Shown here piece by piece: positions 17,716-29,821 of a stretch of DNA of 64,000 bases (position 1 is the first letter of the stretch; every line of letters starts with the position of its first letter). This stretch comes from Propioniciclava flava (GTDB lineage: Bacteria; Actinomycetota; Actinomycetes; Propionibacteriales; Propionibacteriaceae), in assembly GCF_004126535.1 (NCBI RefSeq), contig NZ_PPCV01000003.1, positions 1 through 64,000 of the forward strand, read 5' to 3'. Made by a program: the position numbers and the translations under genes. The notes beneath the pieces are model-generated. The model worked only from the letters and a program-made list of their open reading frames with translations, ran no database searches and was not told the DNA's origin.

Positions 17716-17746
17716 TTGCACGTGCGAAATGTTACCGGTAACGTTT
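17716..17746 (+). promoter_or_regulatory. Promoter with LacI operator for the galactoside operon
   Basis: TTGCAC at 17716-17721 and TAACGT at 17739-17744 are 17 bases apart. The perfect palindrome GTTACCGGTAAC at 17731-17742, extended by AA and TT flanks, covers the spacer and -10 box, so bound repressor would block RNA polymerase. It shares its half site with the operator before lacI. Confidence 0.75.
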
Positions 17747-17780
17747 GGTCCGTCTCGTAGGCCAGCTCCCGGGAAGTCCC

Positions 17781-19913
17781 ATGACGATCACAGCCCAGCA
17801 CCCGCACCCCCTGCGGTTCGGCGCTGCCTACTACCCGGAGTACCAGCCGAGCCTCGACCTCGAGCGCGACCTCGACCTGATGCGCGCGGCTCACTTCAAC
17901 GTGATCCGCGTCGGCGAGTCTGTGTGGTCCACCTGGGAGCCCCGGAACGGGGAGTTCGACCTCGAGTGGCTGCAGCCCGTGCTCGACGGCGCCCACGCCC
18001 GGGGAATCGGCGTGATCCTGGGGACGCCCACCTATGCGGTTCCGCCGTGGCTGTGGCGGACCTACCCCGAGATCGCGGGCGACGTCGCCACGGGCCGGCC
18101 CCAGGGCTGGGGACGGCGGCAGGAGGTCGACATCACCCACGCCGCCTTCCGGTTCCACGCCGAGCGCGTCATCCGCGCCGTGATGGCCCGGTACGCGGCA
18201 CACCCGGCCGTCATCGGGGTCCAGGTCGACAACGAGCCGGGCGCGATGCTGCTGCACAACCACAACACCTTCGTCGGGTTCCTCGACTGGCTGCGCGAGC
18301 GCTACGGCGACGTCGAGACCCTCAACCGCGCCTGGGGACTCGTGTACTGGTCGCACCGAATCGGCGACTGGTCGGAGCTGTGGTGTCCGGACGGCAACCT
18401 GCAACCGCAGTACGCCCTGGCCTGGCGGCGCTACCAGGACGAGCTGGTCACCGGCTTCATCGGCTGGCAGGCCGACCTCGTCCGGCAGTACATGCGCGAC
18501 GACCAGTTCGTCACCACGTGCGTCGCGCTCGACCGCCCGGCCGTGCACGAGGAGCAGGTGGTCCGCCGTCTCGACGTGCCGGCCCTCAACGCGTACCACG
18601 GCGTCGAGGAGCACCTCGACCTGGCCCGGCAGCTGACGCGTCCGGACCACTGGATCCGCACGGGGGTGGCCGGCCTGCTCGAGCTGGGCGACCGCGGCTA
18701 TGCCCTGCGACAGGAACGGTTCCTCGTGACGGAGACCAACCTGCAGTCGATCAACTGGTGGTGGCAGCACTTCCCGCCCTACCCGGGCCAGATCCGCCAG
18801 AGCGCGCTAGCCCTTATCGCCCGCGGCGCCTCCATGATCGAGTACTGGCACTGGCACACCCTGCACTTCGGCACCGAAACCTACTGGGGCGGCGTCCTGC
18901 CCCACAGCCAGGTGCCGGGCCGCATCTACGCCGAGGTCTCAGCGCTCGGCGACGTGCTCGCCGGGCTGGGGGACCGCCTCGACGGCTACACCCCGGACGC
19001 CGACGTCGCCCTGCTCTACTCCACCGACAGCAAGCAGTCGTTCGAGGACTTCCCGCCGCTCTGCAACGCCGACGGTTCGCCGCGCGCCAGTGCCTACCAC
19101 GACATCGTGGACGCCTTCCACGCCGCCGTGCTGCACGCCGGCGCCCAGGCACGCTTCCTGCACGCCGAGCAGTGGGACGAACTCACCGCGTCGGACGCCG
19201 CGCGCCGGTTCCCCGTCCTCGTGGCCGCCGCCTTCTACGTGGCCACGACCGGGCAACTCGGGAAGCTCCGCGCCTATGCGGCCGCCGGTGGTCACCTCGT
19301 CGTCGGTCCGCGCACCGGATACGGCGACGAGGAGTCCCGGGCACGGTTCGCGATCGCGCCCGACGTGGTAGGCCCTGCGGGCGGCGTCCACTACGAGGAA
19401 TTCACCTCGCTGCGGTCGCCCGTTGCGGTTGTCGGCGAGGGCATGGCGGTGTCCGGGGGCGCCGCCGGGCAGTGGTGGGCCGACCACCTCCTCGTGGACG
19501 ACGCCGACGTGCTCGCCCGCTACGACCACCCCCAGCTGGGCCGGTTCCCCGCGGTGACCACTCGCGCCCACGGGCGCGGCCGCGTCACGTACGTGGGCAC
19601 CGTGCCCGACAGGACCCTCGGCGCCGACCTCGTGCGGCACCTGGTCCCCACCCCCGTCGCGGCCGCCTGGCGCCGAGACACCCCGGTCACCGTCCTGTCG
19701 GGCGTGGCCAACGGGACGAGGGTCCACTTCGTCCACAACTGGAGCAGGAGTGTCGCGCACGCGGTCACCCCTCATGGCGTCGACGACCTCGTCGGCGGCG
19801 TCCCCCTGCCTGCAGGGCACCGGCTCACCCTCGACCCGTGGGACAGCCTGGTCCTCGCCGACACCACACCACCCACCGACCCCGTCCGTCAGTCAGCCAC
19901 CCAAGGAAAGTAG
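17781..19913 (+). CDS. GH42 beta-galactosidase
   Basis: A 710-residue glycoside hydrolase of family 42: YYPEYQP start, TIM barrel, acid/base Glu in VDNEPGAM near residue 154, and nucleophile Glu in VTETNLQSINWWW near 317, then the trimerisation and C-terminal beta domains. There is no signal peptide, so it acts in the cytoplasm on imported beta-galactosides, often short galacto-oligosaccharides. ATG at 17781 is chosen; an earlier TTG would fall inside the operator. It is the first gene after the LacI-controlled promoter and lies 7 bases from the binding-protein gene. Confidence 0.92.
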   Translation: MTITAQHPHPLRFGAAYYPEYQPSLDLERDLDLMRAAHFNVIRVGESVWSTWEPRNGEFDLEWLQPVLDGAHARGIGVILGTPTYAVPPWLWRTYPEIAGDVATGRPQGWGRRQEVDITHAAFRFHAERVIRAVMARYAAHPAVIGVQVDNEPGAMLLHNHNTFVGFLDWLRERYGDVETLNRAWGLVYWSHRIGDWSELWCPDGNLQPQYALAWRRYQDELVTGFIGWQADLVRQYMRDDQFVTTCVALDRPAVHEEQVVRRLDVPALNAYHGVEEHLDLARQLTRPDHWIRTGVAGLLELGDRGYALRQERFLVTETNLQSINWWWQHFPPYPGQIRQSALALIARGASMIEYWHWHTLHFGTETYWGGVLPHSQVPGRIYAEVSALGDVLAGLGDRLDGYTPDADVALLYSTDSKQSFEDFPPLCNADGSPRASAYHDIVDAFHAAVLHAGAQARFLHAEQWDELTASDAARRFPVLVAAAFYVATTGQLGKLRAYAAAGGHLVVGPRTGYGDEESRARFAIAPDVVGPAGGVHYEEFTSLRSPVAVVGEGMAVSGGAAGQWWADHLLVDDADVLARYDHPQLGRFPAVTTRAHGRGRVTYVGTVPDRTLGADLVRHLVPTPVAAAWRRDTPVTVLSGVANGTRVHFVHNWSRSVAHAVTPHGVDDLVGGVPLPAGHRLTLDPWDSLVLADTTPPTDPVRQSATQGK

Positions 19914-19920
19914 GCCATAG

Positions 19921-21255
19921 ATGTCCCGTCCGCAGACCGAAGCCGAGTACCTCGCACGCTTCCCCTCCGCCCCCGTGAGCGGTTTCTCCCGTCGCACCCT
20001 GCTCGGCGGCGCCCTCGCCCTCGGCGCCCTGGGCCTGTCCGCCTGCGCAAGCGGTGGCACCTCGACCACCCCCGGCGCCGCGGCGTCCGGGGCGGTCACG
20101 TTCGGCAACAACCAGGCCGATCCGGTCCCGAAGGCCGCGATCGAGGCCGTGGCCAAGGCGTTCCAGGACGCGAACGCGGGGCTGACCGTCAAGATGAACA
20201 CCGTTGCCCACACCACGTTCCAGGAGAACATCAACAACTACCTGCAGGGCTCGCCGGACGACGCCTTCGGCTGGTTCGCCGGCTACCGCGCCCGCTTCTT
20301 CGCCTCCAAGAACCTCGTCGGCGACCTCTCCGACGTGTACAACGGCATCCAGGGCATTCCCGAGGGCCTGAAGAAGGCGTGCTCCACCGAAGACGGCAAG
20401 CAGATCGTCATCCCCGCCACCTACTACCCGTGGGTCGTCCTGTACCGGAAGAGCGTGTGGCAGGAGAACGGCTACACCGTCCCCAAGACCATCGACGAGT
20501 TCAAGGCGCTCGGCGACAAGATGAAGGGCAAGGGCCTCGCCCCCCTCGCGTTCGCCGACAAGGACGGCTGGGAGGCGATGGGCACCTTCGACATCCTCAA
20601 CCTGCGCGTCAACGGGTACGACTACCACATCAACTTGATGGCCGGGAAGGAGGACTGGACCTCCGACAAGGTGGCCAAGGTGTTCGACCTGTGGAAGGGG
20701 CTGCTCCCCTACCACCAGGCGGACGCGCTGGGACGCAGCTGGCAGGAGGCCGCCCAGGCCCTGCAGAAGGGCCAGGCGGGCATGTACTACCTCGGCACCT
20801 TCGCGGCGCAGCAGTTCGCCAAGGGCGCCGAGCAGGACGACCTCGACTTCTTCGTGTTCCCCGAGGTCGACTCCACCATCGGCACCGGCGCCATCGAGGC
20901 ACCGACCGACGGCTACATGATGTCCCGGCGGCCCAAGAACGAGGCCGGTGCCAAGAAGTGGCTGGGCTACCTGGGCACCGCCGACGCGCAGAACATCCTG
21001 GTGCAGGCCGACCCGTCGGTGATCGCCACGAGCCAGGGGGCGGACGTCACGAAGTACACCGACCTCCAGAAGAAGATGCTGGCCGTGCTGAAGGACGCCA
21101 AGGAGGTGGCGCTGTTCCTCGACCGCGACTCGCGGCCCGACTTCGCCTCCACCGTCATGGGGCCGGCGATCCAGAGCTTCATCAAGAACCCTGACGACAT
21201 CACCTCGATTCTCAAGAACGTCGAGGCCCAGAAGAAGTCGATCTTCGCGTCATGA
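19921..21255 (+). CDS. Carbohydrate ABC transporter substrate-binding lipoprotein
   Basis: A 444-residue family 1 solute-binding protein. The N-terminus has a twin arginine before the hydrophobic stretch (SRRTLLGGALALGALGLSAC), ending in a lipobox cysteine at 42, so export by Tat and lipid anchoring are likely. The mature part has the fold and the Trp/Tyr-rich sites of sugar binders (YYPWVVLYRKSVW, and ETPxDGYMM-like text late on). Its place between GH42 and two permeases makes a galactoside or galacto-oligosaccharide the likely ligand. Its stop overlaps the next gene as ATGA. Confidence 0.9.
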   Translation: MSRPQTEAEYLARFPSAPVSGFSRRTLLGGALALGALGLSACASGGTSTTPGAAASGAVTFGNNQADPVPKAAIEAVAKAFQDANAGLTVKMNTVAHTTFQENINNYLQGSPDDAFGWFAGYRARFFASKNLVGDLSDVYNGIQGIPEGLKKACSTEDGKQIVIPATYYPWVVLYRKSVWQENGYTVPKTIDEFKALGDKMKGKGLAPLAFADKDGWEAMGTFDILNLRVNGYDYHINLMAGKEDWTSDKVAKVFDLWKGLLPYHQADALGRSWQEAAQALQKGQAGMYYLGTFAAQQFAKGAEQDDLDFFVFPEVDSTIGTGAIEAPTDGYMMSRRPKNEAGAKKWLGYLGTADAQNILVQADPSVIATSQGADVTKYTDLQKKMLAVLKDAKEVALFLDRDSRPDFASTVMGPAIQSFIKNPDDITSILKNVEAQKKSIFAS

Positions 21256-22159
21256 CGGCGGCCACCAAAGCGCCGGTCACGGGCAGGCACCGGAAGGCCC
21301 GGCTGTCGACCCGTGACCGAGTCACCGTCGCGCTGATGATCCTCATCCCGACGGCGGTGGCGGCCACGCTGGTGTGGGTGCCGGCCATGGCCACGATCGT
21401 GATGTCGTTCTTCGACTGGGACGGGTTCAGCCCGTTCAGCGAAGCCAAGTTCGTCGGCACCCGGTGGTACACCGAGGCGGCGACGATCTACCCCGCGTTC
21501 TGGCCGGCCATCCAGCACAACGTGATCTGGCTGCTGGTGCTCTTCGGCATCGCCACGCCGATCGGCCTGCTACTCGCGGTGCTGCTCGATCGCGAGGCCT
21601 CGCACACGAAGTTCTACCAGACGTCGCTCTACCTGCCCGTGGTGCTGTCGATGGCCCTCATCGGCTTCATCTGGCAGCTGATGTTCAGCCGCGACCAGGG
21701 CCTGCTGAATGCCCTCCTGGGCACGACGATCGACTGGTACGGCGATCCCAACATCAACCTGTGGTCGGCCCTCATCGCCACCTCGTGGCGGCACGTGGGC
21801 TACGTCATGCTCCTCTACCTCGCCGGCCTCAAGGGGGTCGACGTGGCCCTGAAGGAGGCCGCGCGGATCGACGGTGCCTCCGAGGTGCAGACGTTCTTCC
21901 GGGTGGTGTTCCCGGTCATGTTCCCGATCAACGTGGTCGTGCTCGTCATCACATTCATCGACTCGCTCCGCGCGTTCGACCTCGTGTGGGTCATCAACCG
22001 GGGACGCAACGGCCTGGAACTCCTCGCTACCGAGGTCACCCGCAACATCGTGGGCGAGGCGCAACGCATCGGCTTCGGCTCGGCGCTGGCGACGATCATG
22101 CTCGTGATCTCGACCGTGTTCATCATCATCTACCTGCGCATCGTCATGAAGGAGGACCG

Positions 22160-22163
<4 letters not shown>
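21252..22163 (+). CDS. Sugar ABC transporter permease (MalF/UgpA type)
   Basis: Six transmembrane helices and the EAA loop LKEAARIDGASEVQTFFRVV near residues 200-219, which docks the ATPase, identify a binding-protein-dependent permease. It overlaps the binding-protein gene by four bases and the second permease in the same way, so the three are expressed as a unit. No ATPase gene follows; a shared MsmK-like ATPase encoded elsewhere is presumably used, as in many actinobacterial sugar importers. Confidence 0.92.
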
Positions 22164-26150
<3,987 letters not shown>

Positions 26151-26175
26151 CCACCCCCGCCCACCGGAGGACCCG

Positions 26176-28410
26176 ATGACCACGCCCCCCGTCCACGCCT
26201 TCGTCCACCTGCGCTCCGAGGGCGTGAGCGTGCTGCTGGACTGCACCCGGGGCCGGCTGCCGGCTCTCGCCCACTGGGGTGCCGACCTCGGGGAGGTGTC
26301 CGCCGCGGACGCCCTCCGCCTCGTCGAGGGCGGCGTCCACCCCATCCCCCACAACATCGTGGACGAGCCGGTCCGCGTGGCGCTGCTCCCCGAGTCGTGG
26401 ACCGGCTGGGCCGGTCGCCCGGGTCTCAGCGGTTCGCGGGGCGGGCGGGACTGGTCACCGAGGTTCACCACCACGGCCCTCACCGTGGCCGGCCGGGCGG
26501 TCGAGTCGCCGGGCGGCGACGCGACCGTCGTCGCCGGGGGGTGCGCGCTCGTCGAGGTCGCCGCCGTCGACGACGTGGCCCGCCTGGGGCTGCTGCTGCT
26601 TGTCGAACTGCTGCCGGGTGGCGTGCTGCGCTCCCGGGCCCGGGTCACCAACCTGGCCGCCACGGCCTACCAGCTGGACGATCTGGTGCTGGCCTACCCC
26701 GTCCCCCCGGTGACGCGGGAGCTCCTCGACCTCTCCGGCCGCTGGGGCCGGGAACGCTCGCCCCAACGGCGCGGCTTCACGGTCGGCGTCCACCTCCGGG
26801 AGGGACGCCGCGGCCGGACGGGCGCCGACGCGGCCACCGTGCTGCACGCCGGGACGCCGGGGTTCGGCTTCGCCCACGGGGAGGTGTGGGGGGTGCACAC
26901 CGGATGGAGCGGCAACCACACCCACTACGCCGAACGCTTGGCCACGGGCGAGCAGGTCGTCGGCGGCGGGGAGCTGCTGCTCCCCGGTGAGGTGGTGCTC
27001 ACCGAGGGTGAGAGCTACACCTCGCCGTGGGTGTACGGCTCGTACGGGACGGGGCTGGACGCCGTCGCCCGGCGCTTCCACCGCTACCTGCGCTCACGGC
27101 CGCAGCACCCCGCCACGCCCCGGCCGGTGACCCTCAACACGTGGGAGGCCGTGTACTTCGACCACCGGCTGGAGCCGCTGGTGGAACTGGCCGAGAAGGC
27201 GGCCGCGATCGGCGTCGAACGGTTCGTCCTGGATGACGGCTGGTTCGGATCGCGCCGCGACGACCACGCCGGGCTGGGCGACTGGTGGGTCTCGCCCGAG
27301 GTGTGGCCGCAAGGGCTGCACCCGCTGGTCGACAGGGTCACGCAGTTGGGGATGCAGTTCGGCCTGTGGGTCGAGCCGGAGATGGTCAACCTGGACTCCG
27401 ACATCGCCCGCGCCCATCCGGAGTGGGTCATGGCGACCGGAGGGCGGACCCCCGTCCCGTCGCGCCACCAGCAGGTGCTGAACCTGGGCATTCCGGAGTG
27501 CTACGCCCACATCCGCGACGCCCTGTTCGCGATCCTCGCGCAGTACGACATCGCCTACCTGAAATGGGACCACAACCGCGACCTCGTCGACGCGGGCAGC
27601 CACCCCGACGGGCGTCCCGGCGTCCACGCGCAGACCCTGGCCGTCTACCGGCTGCTGGACGAGCTCCGCGCGGCCCACCCACGGTTGGAGATCGAGTCGT
27701 GTTCCTCGGGCGGGGGGCGGGTGGACCTCGGCATCCTCCAGCGCACCGACCGGGTGTGGGTGTCGGACTGCATCGACCCCCACGAACGCCAGATGATGCA
27801 GCGCTGGACGGCGCAACTCCTCCCCCCCGAGTTGCTGGGCTCCCACGTCGCCTCACCCACCTCGCACACCACGGGCCGCACCCACGACCTCGGCTTCCGC
27901 GCGGCCACCGCGCTCTTCGGCCACTTCGGGATTGAGTGGGACCTGCGTCGGGCCTCCGAGCGTGACCTGGCCGAGCTGTCCGCGTGGGTCGCGTTCCACA
28001 AGCAGCAGCGCGACCTGCTCCACCGTGGCGACCTGGTGCGGCTGGACTTCCCCGACGGCTCGATGACGGCGACCGCCGTCATCGCGCCGGACCGGTCGCG
28101 GGCGCTCTACTCCTTCGCCAGCGTGGACCGTGCGGACGTCGTGCTGCTGGGCCGGCTGCGCTTCGCGGGCCTCGACCCCGACCGCCGGTACCGGGCGCGC
28201 CCCCTGATGGTGGGCACCCCTCCGTCCGGCCTGTTCCCGCCTCCGTGGTGGGGCGTGGGGACGGCCGTGGGCCAGGCGTCCGGCGGCGGCCCCGAGGGGG
28301 CGCACGCCGGGGTCGAGCTCCCCGGAAGGATCCTGACCGAGGTGGGGCTGGCCCACGCGCCGGTCGACCCCGACCATGTGGTGATCTTCGCCGTGGACGC
28401 CGTCGGCTGA
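26176..28410 (+). CDS. GH36 alpha-galactosidase
   Basis: A 744-residue family 36 enzyme: N-terminal beta-supersandwich, then a barrel with FVLDDGWFGSRRDD, the nucleophile Asp in YLKWDHNRDL near residue 470, the ESCSSGGGRVD loop, and acid/base Asp in SDCIDPHERQMM near 535. It cleaves terminal alpha-galactose from melibiose, raffinose and related sugars. ATG at 26176 has GGAGG nine bases upstream. As last gene of the operon it extends the locus to alpha-galactosides, feeding galactose to GalK. Confidence 0.93.
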   Translation: MTTPPVHAFVHLRSEGVSVLLDCTRGRLPALAHWGADLGEVSAADALRLVEGGVHPIPHNIVDEPVRVALLPESWTGWAGRPGLSGSRGGRDWSPRFTTTALTVAGRAVESPGGDATVVAGGCALVEVAAVDDVARLGLLLLVELLPGGVLRSRARVTNLAATAYQLDDLVLAYPVPPVTRELLDLSGRWGRERSPQRRGFTVGVHLREGRRGRTGADAATVLHAGTPGFGFAHGEVWGVHTGWSGNHTHYAERLATGEQVVGGGELLLPGEVVLTEGESYTSPWVYGSYGTGLDAVARRFHRYLRSRPQHPATPRPVTLNTWEAVYFDHRLEPLVELAEKAAAIGVERFVLDDGWFGSRRDDHAGLGDWWVSPEVWPQGLHPLVDRVTQLGMQFGLWVEPEMVNLDSDIARAHPEWVMATGGRTPVPSRHQQVLNLGIPECYAHIRDALFAILAQYDIAYLKWDHNRDLVDAGSHPDGRPGVHAQTLAVYRLLDELRAAHPRLEIESCSSGGGRVDLGILQRTDRVWVSDCIDPHERQMMQRWTAQLLPPELLGSHVASPTSHTTGRTHDLGFRAATALFGHFGIEWDLRRASERDLAELSAWVAFHKQQRDLLHRGDLVRLDFPDGSMTATAVIAPDRSRALYSFASVDRADVVLLGRLRFAGLDPDRRYRARPLMVGTPPSGLFPPPWWGVGTAVGQASGGGPEGAHAGVELPGRILTEVGLAHAPVDPDHVVIFAVDAVG

Positions 28411-28453
28411 CCGACGGGCCGGCGTCCGCGGAGCCGCCGGGGTCGACGACCTG

Positions 28454-28630
28454 CCGGCCCCACCGGTCGTGGTGTCGGTGGTGGGCGTCCGGGTCGTGCT
28501 CGTGGGTGTGCTCGAAGGGCGGGTGCCGATGCCGATGCCGGGTCCCCGTCGGCACGGCCGTGCCGTGCTCGTGCTGGTGGTGTTCGTCGTGCGTGTGCCA
28601 GGGGTCGTGGCTGATCGGCTCGTGCCGATG
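28454..28630 (-). pseudogene. Histidine-rich coding remnant, possibly frameshifted at a C8 tract
   Basis: One minus-strand frame encodes 59 codons with 19 histidines in HxH and HHxH patterns (DEHHQHEHG, FEHTHEHDPDAHHRHH), like small His-rich, presumably metal-binding proteins found in many bacteria. The frame has no start and an in-frame stop lies just upstream. A run of eight G (28630-28637; C8 on the coding strand) separates it from an upstream frame with a GTG (LNVGVPP). Its downstream end runs antisense into the GH36 3' end. It may be decayed, or the repeat-like pattern may be chance in GC-rich DNA. Confidence 0.3.
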
Positions 28631-28677
28631 GGGGGGGAACTCCCACGTTCAGTGGGAGTGCAGGAACAAGGGAGGAA

Positions 28678-28881
28678 CTAGTCGTCGGTCTCTGGTGAGG
28701 TGAAGATCTCCTCGATGGCGCGGTCGAAGACGCGGGCGAGCCTGAACGCGAGAGGGAGCGAGGGATCGAACCGCCCGCGCTCGATGGAGATAATTGTCTG
28801 CCGAGAAACGCCGACTTGATCCGCAAGGCGCTGTTGCGACCATCCTTTCTGTCGACGTAGCTCGGGCAGCACGTTCTGCAT
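28678..28881 (-). CDS. Small XRE-family transcriptional regulator
   Basis: The 67-residue product is nearly all a Cro/CI helix-turn-helix: LRRQKGWSQQRLADQVGVS, then RQTIISIERGRFDPSLPLAFRLARVF. It starts 3 bases after the stop of a small membrane-protein gene on the same strand. This two-gene arrangement of a minimal HTH protein with a DUF2178-like membrane protein is common in Gram-positive genomes, and the regulator probably controls its own operon. Ligand and function are unknown. Confidence 0.85.
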   Translation of the reverse strand: MQNVLPELRRQKGWSQQRLADQVGVSRQTIISIERGRFDPSLPLAFRLARVFDRAIEEIFTSPETDD

Positions 28882-28884
28882 CGC

Positions 28885-29232
28885 TCAGCCTTGGCGTTGC
28901 TGGATGACGTACCGAACAGCACACGATGCCATCGCGATCAGGATGACAGCAGAGAGAGCAACTGTTGCTGAGATGTCGATCCGCGCAAACACGATGGCCG
29001 CAGTCCCGAGCCCTGTCGTCATCAAGGTGTCAGAGAAAGCGCCGCTGGCAGCTCGGTCAAACCAGACCGACTCAACCGATTGTTCTGGGTTTTTCATTGC
29101 TCCTCGAACGGTGTCGCGGTCAACGATCAGCGCCCAGGCCAGGCCTGTGCACACCCAGACCATCGTGATGGCAATGGCGATGCCACCCACAAGGCTGGGA
29201 GTCTCCCGCCGCCAAACCTCACGCGCCCCCAC
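28885..29232 (-). CDS. Small membrane protein paired with the XRE regulator
   Basis: About 115 residues with four hydrophobic segments (GGIAIAITMVWVCTGLAWAL, GLGTAAIVFARI, ATVALSAVILIAMASCAV) and a short RQG tail. The start is unclear. GTG at 29232 is the first sensible start in this frame; an ATG at 29280-29282 with a good upstream GAGAGGGC begins MNEEIGNAALA in another frame and would join this one if a run of five G near 29232 were six. That suggests a frameshift or a sequencing slip. It sits directly before the XRE gene and no function can be assigned. Confidence 0.6.
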   Translation of the reverse strand: MGAREVWRRETPSLVGGIAIAITMVWVCTGLAWALIVDRDTVRGAMKNPEQSVESVWFDRAASGAFSDTLMTTGLGTAAIVFARIDISATVALSAVILIAMASCAVRYVIQQRQG

Positions 29233-29469
29233 CTGGTTCGAGCATCCGGTGCTAGCGCCGCGTTGCCGATTTCCTCGTTCATGCCCTCTCCTAAGCGTAA
29301 AGCGTGCTCGACTCTTCACTCAGCATGGCGCGTCAAGCACGCCTGACGCAGGCATGGGCCAGCCATCGCCATCTAGGCTCCCTGAGGGCTGCACGCCAGA
29401 TGGTCAAGATGAAGGCCGCGAGGATGCGCCACCGTCTCCCACGACGAATACCTCTGCCCAGGACGACGA

Positions 29470-29499
29470 ACGGCCCGCCCCCGAAGGGACGGGCCGTTT
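29470..29499 (-). terminator. Terminator of the fru-ptsH operon
   Basis: AACGGCCCG and CGGGCCGTT form a 9-bp stem around a 12-base loop about 10 bases after the ptsH stop. Confidence 0.65.
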
Positions 29500-29509
29500 G
29501 GTGCGTGGC

Positions 29510-29776
29510 TCAGGCGTCGAGATCCTTCTCGATGAGCGCGGCGATCGCCTCGACGGCGTCCGCGTTATCGGAGGTCACGACGACCTCCGCGCCCTTCTCA
29601 GCGCCGAGCGTCATGATCATCAGGCTGGACGCCGCATCGACGCCGTCCTCGTCGTCCCCACCCACCAGGGTCAGGGTGATCTCGTCGTCGTAGCCGTCGG
29701 CGGCTTCGGCGATGATGGCGGCGGGGCGGGCATGGAGGCCGACGGAGGACCCGACGGTGACGGTCTTGCTTGCCAT
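29510..29776 (-). CDS. ptsH: Phosphocarrier protein HPr
   Basis: The 88-residue protein accepts phosphate from enzyme I on His15 (VGLHARPAA) and passes it to EIIA domains. The SSLMIMTLGA segment near residue 50 holds the position used by HPr kinase in Firmicutes; most actinobacteria do not use that site. It is the last gene of fruR-fruK-fruA-ptsH, and the divergent ptsI supplies enzyme I, so the whole phosphorelay is encoded together. GGAG precedes the ATG. Confidence 0.93.
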   Translation of the reverse strand: MASKTVTVGSSVGLHARPAAIIAEAADGYDDEITLTLVGGDDEDGVDAASSLMIMTLGAEKGAEVVVTSDNADAVEAIAALIEKDLDA

Positions 29777-29821
29777 GTTTTTCTCCTTAAGTCACAACGT
29801 GGTTGGGGATCAGGCTACTGA

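Noticed and set aside
17108-19978. 956-codon plus-strand frame
   Set aside because: Out-of-frame shadow of the LacI and GH42 genes, Arg- and Pro-rich, crossing the promoter and operator.
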